A stretch of 6,062 bases of DNA from Cryomorphaceae bacterium (lineage in GTDB: Bacteria; Bacteroidota; Bacteroidia; Flavobacteriales_D; Crocinitomicaceae): positions 1 to 6,062 of the forward strand of contig JAIXRD010000022.1 in assembly GCA_027485365.1 (NCBI GenBank), read 5' to 3'. Each line of letters opens with the position of its first letter. The stretch's first letter is position 1. This document shows positions 5,328-6,062 of the stretch, in pieces. Made by a program: the position numbers and the translations under genes. The notes below the pieces were generated by a model. It was not told the origin of the DNA and did no database searches. It saw only the letters and a list, made by a program, of their open reading frames with translations.

Positions 5328-5359
5328 TTTGGAAAAACTAGACCAAATTATTACCTTAG
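5328..5359 (+). promoter_or_regulatory. Candidate Bacteroidota promoter for the toxin-antitoxin pair
   Basis: TTTG at 5328-5331 and TACCTTAG at 5352-5359 are 20 bases apart. This fits the Bacteroidota housekeeping arrangement of -33 TTTG and -7 TAnnTTTG, with one mismatch in the -7 box. It would start transcription about 10 bases before the antitoxin ATG at 5376. It lies wholly inside cassette F, so the module would be expressed wherever it is inserted, as is usual for toxin-antitoxin cassettes. Confidence 0.5.
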
Positions 5360-5375
5360 TTGAAATAAAAAAGAA

Positions 5376-5618
5376 ATGGCTCAAGTTGATGTAATTAGAA
5401 ATGGAATTATTGACAAACTGCTTGCAATATCAGATAAAGATTACTTGATGGCTTTGCTTCGTTTGGTTGATAATAGTGCAGTTGAAGATGAAAAAATCAA
5501 ATTGACTAAAGAACAAAAGTTGATGCTCGAAATGAGTAAAGCTGACATTCAAAATGGTCGAACAATATCTCAAAATGATTTAGATAAAAATGACCTTGAA
5601 TGGCTAAAAGGAAAATAG
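5376..5618 (+). CDS. Putative type II antitoxin of a RelE/ParE-type pair
   Basis: This is an 80-residue acidic, Lys/Asp-rich protein directly upstream of, and overlapping by 19 bases, a RelE/ParE-family toxin gene. The N-terminal half (IIDKLLAISDKDYLMALLRLVD) should be helical. The C-terminal half has LTKEQKLMLEMSKADIQNGRTIS, resembling the LTxEQKxxIExxxxDIxxGRxxS pattern of short addiction-module antitoxins in Bacteroidota, where this region wraps the toxin. I see no classical ribbon-helix-helix or Phd-type DNA-binding N-terminus, so autoregulation is uncertain. The identification relies mainly on size, position and the C-terminal pattern. Confidence 0.75.
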   Translation: MAQVDVIRNGIIDKLLAISDKDYLMALLRLVDNSAVEDEKIKLTKEQKLMLEMSKADIQNGRTISQNDLDKNDLEWLKGK

Positions 5619-5905
5619 TCTGGACTGAAACGGCTGCCAAGCAGCGTCGTGAGATTTTGAAATATTGGACAGAAAGGAATGAGAGCACAATTTATGCGAA
5701 GAAATTGATTGAAATAACCGCAAAGCATCTGAAAGTAATTTCAAAAAATCCTGAAGCCTTTAAAGAAACTGAAATTGATGATGTGCGAGAATCAGCAATG
5801 GGTCATTTCAGTTTGTATTATAAAATTACCCCTGATCAAATAATTGTTATGGCATTTTGGGATAATCGCCAGGATCTCAAGAAACTTTTGAAAGCCATTT
5901 CTTGA
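5600..5905 (+). CDS. RelE/ParE-family type II toxin
   Basis: This 101-residue, strongly basic protein has the normal size for the family. The order of elements matches RelE/ParE: an opening strand (KIVWTETA), two helices (AAKQRREILKYWTERN, then the YAKKLIEI segment), a conserved Arg in DDVRES (R63), the FSLYYKI strand (70-76), the IIVMAFW strand and WDNRQDLKKL (87-96). The W-D-N-R ending is typical of Bacteroidota members. The ATG at 5600 lies within the antitoxin gene, giving translational coupling with the antitoxin made first. Such toxins act either as ribosome-dependent mRNA interferases or as gyrase poisons; the sequence alone does not decide which. The gene appears intact, and its cassette site follows 10 bases after the stop. 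Confidence 0.9.
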   Translation: MAKRKIVWTETAAKQRREILKYWTERNESTIYAKKLIEITAKHLKVISKNPEAFKETEIDDVRESAMGHFSLYYKITPDQIIVMAFWDNRQDLKKLLKAIS

Positions 5906-5914
5906 TGTACACAC

Positions 5915-5981
5915 CCTCTAACATCAAGCGCAATCCCGAATCGTTAATCTCGGGACATCACTTGCACGCCAACCGTTAGTT
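5915..5981 (+). other. attC-like recombination site 6 (short type)
   Basis: The left box CCTCTAAC (5915-5922) and right box GTTAGTT (5975-5981) pair over CTAAC/GTTAG. The interior is the same as site 3, with a TCCCGA/TCGGGA hairpin. Only two of 64 shared positions differ (A5947 for C, C5965 for T). The box does not match the start of its own cassette (GTTAAGCGC at 5318), unlike site 5. The insertion point is between G5975 and T5976. Confidence 0.8.
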
Positions 5982-6062
5982 ACATTAGAGCCGAAAATCA
6001 AAGTGAACCTGAATTAAAATCAATTACACAGGCGGTATATTTGATTAAGTGAGGCGTGCTTT
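5976..6062 (+). other. Start of the next cassette (partial, no gene visible yet)
   Basis: These 87 bases follow the last insertion point. No start codon or open frame of useful length is present on the + strand before the window ends. A TATATTTG box at 6036-6043 matches the Bacteroidota -7 consensus but has no TTTG at -33. It is presumably the leader of a further cassette gene. Confidence 0.5.

Larger units (their letters stand above)
1..6062 (+). mobile_element. Integron-type gene-cassette array (no integrase in window)
   Basis: Six attC-like sites alternate with short one- or two-gene units, all on the + strand. Every site begins just after a stop codon with a TAAC-ending box and ends with CGTTA just before the next gene. 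Cassette starts tend to be complementary to the box at the end of the same cassette: 10 of 10 bases for the metallopeptidase unit (3972-3981 against 5236-5245) and 8 for the repeat-protein unit (612-619 against 1768-1775). This is what circular cassettes inserted by an integron tyrosine recombinase leave behind. Cargo is unrelated from unit to unit and includes a toxin-antitoxin pair, as in sedentary chromosomal integrons. No integrase or attI is present, so this may be the interior of a larger array or an integrase-less cluster. The alternative is a family of structured intergenic repeats without a recombinase. Confidence 0.75.

Noticed and set aside
5983..6062. Possible minus-strand gene end entering from the right edge
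   Set aside because: Only about 20 open codons are visible before a stop, with no homology or context to support coding.

Overview
The window is AT-rich DNA that looks like a piece of an integron-type gene-cassette array from a member of the Bacteroidota. The assignment to that phylum is inference. It rests on exported proteins whose signal peptides end in Ala-Gln, a lack of obvious Shine-Dalgarno sequences, and promoter-like TAnnTTTG boxes. No integrase gene, attI site, rRNA, tRNA or CRISPR array is visible.

The organising principle is six attC-like sites at about 486-618, 1768-1902, 2942-3009, 3848-3979, 5238-5324 and 5915-5981. Each starts with a box ending in TAAC directly after a gene, contains a folded, relatively GC-rich interior, and ends in a (A/C)CGTTA core directly before the next gene. 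They divide the window into seven cassettes, five of them complete. All genes lie on the + strand with the site at their 3' end, as in classical integron arrays.

Layout by cassette. (A) 1 to about 612: a putative lipoprotein. (B) 613-1896: two genes with the same leader and signal peptide but unrelated tandem-repeat bodies (16-residue and 20-residue units), closed by a site containing a convincing intrinsic terminator. (C) 1897-3002: a 335-residue exported protein with a C-terminal beta domain. (D) 3003-3972: a 220-residue cytoplasmic DUF2004-like protein, preceded by a decayed 103-bp copy of its own 5' end. (E) 3973-5318: an exported M48-like zinc metallopeptidase with an extra C-terminal domain; the first ten bases of this cassette are the exact reverse complement of its own terminal box. 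(F) 5319-5975: an overlapping type II toxin-antitoxin pair with its own candidate promoter. (G) 5976 onward: the beginning of another cassette.

The genes do not form a pathway. They look like independent cargo units, five of eight carrying export signals and one pair being a stabilising addiction module, which is typical of sedentary chromosomal cassette arrays. The least explained parts are the constant-leader/variable-repeat gene pair in cassette B and the non-canonical core sequence of the sites.
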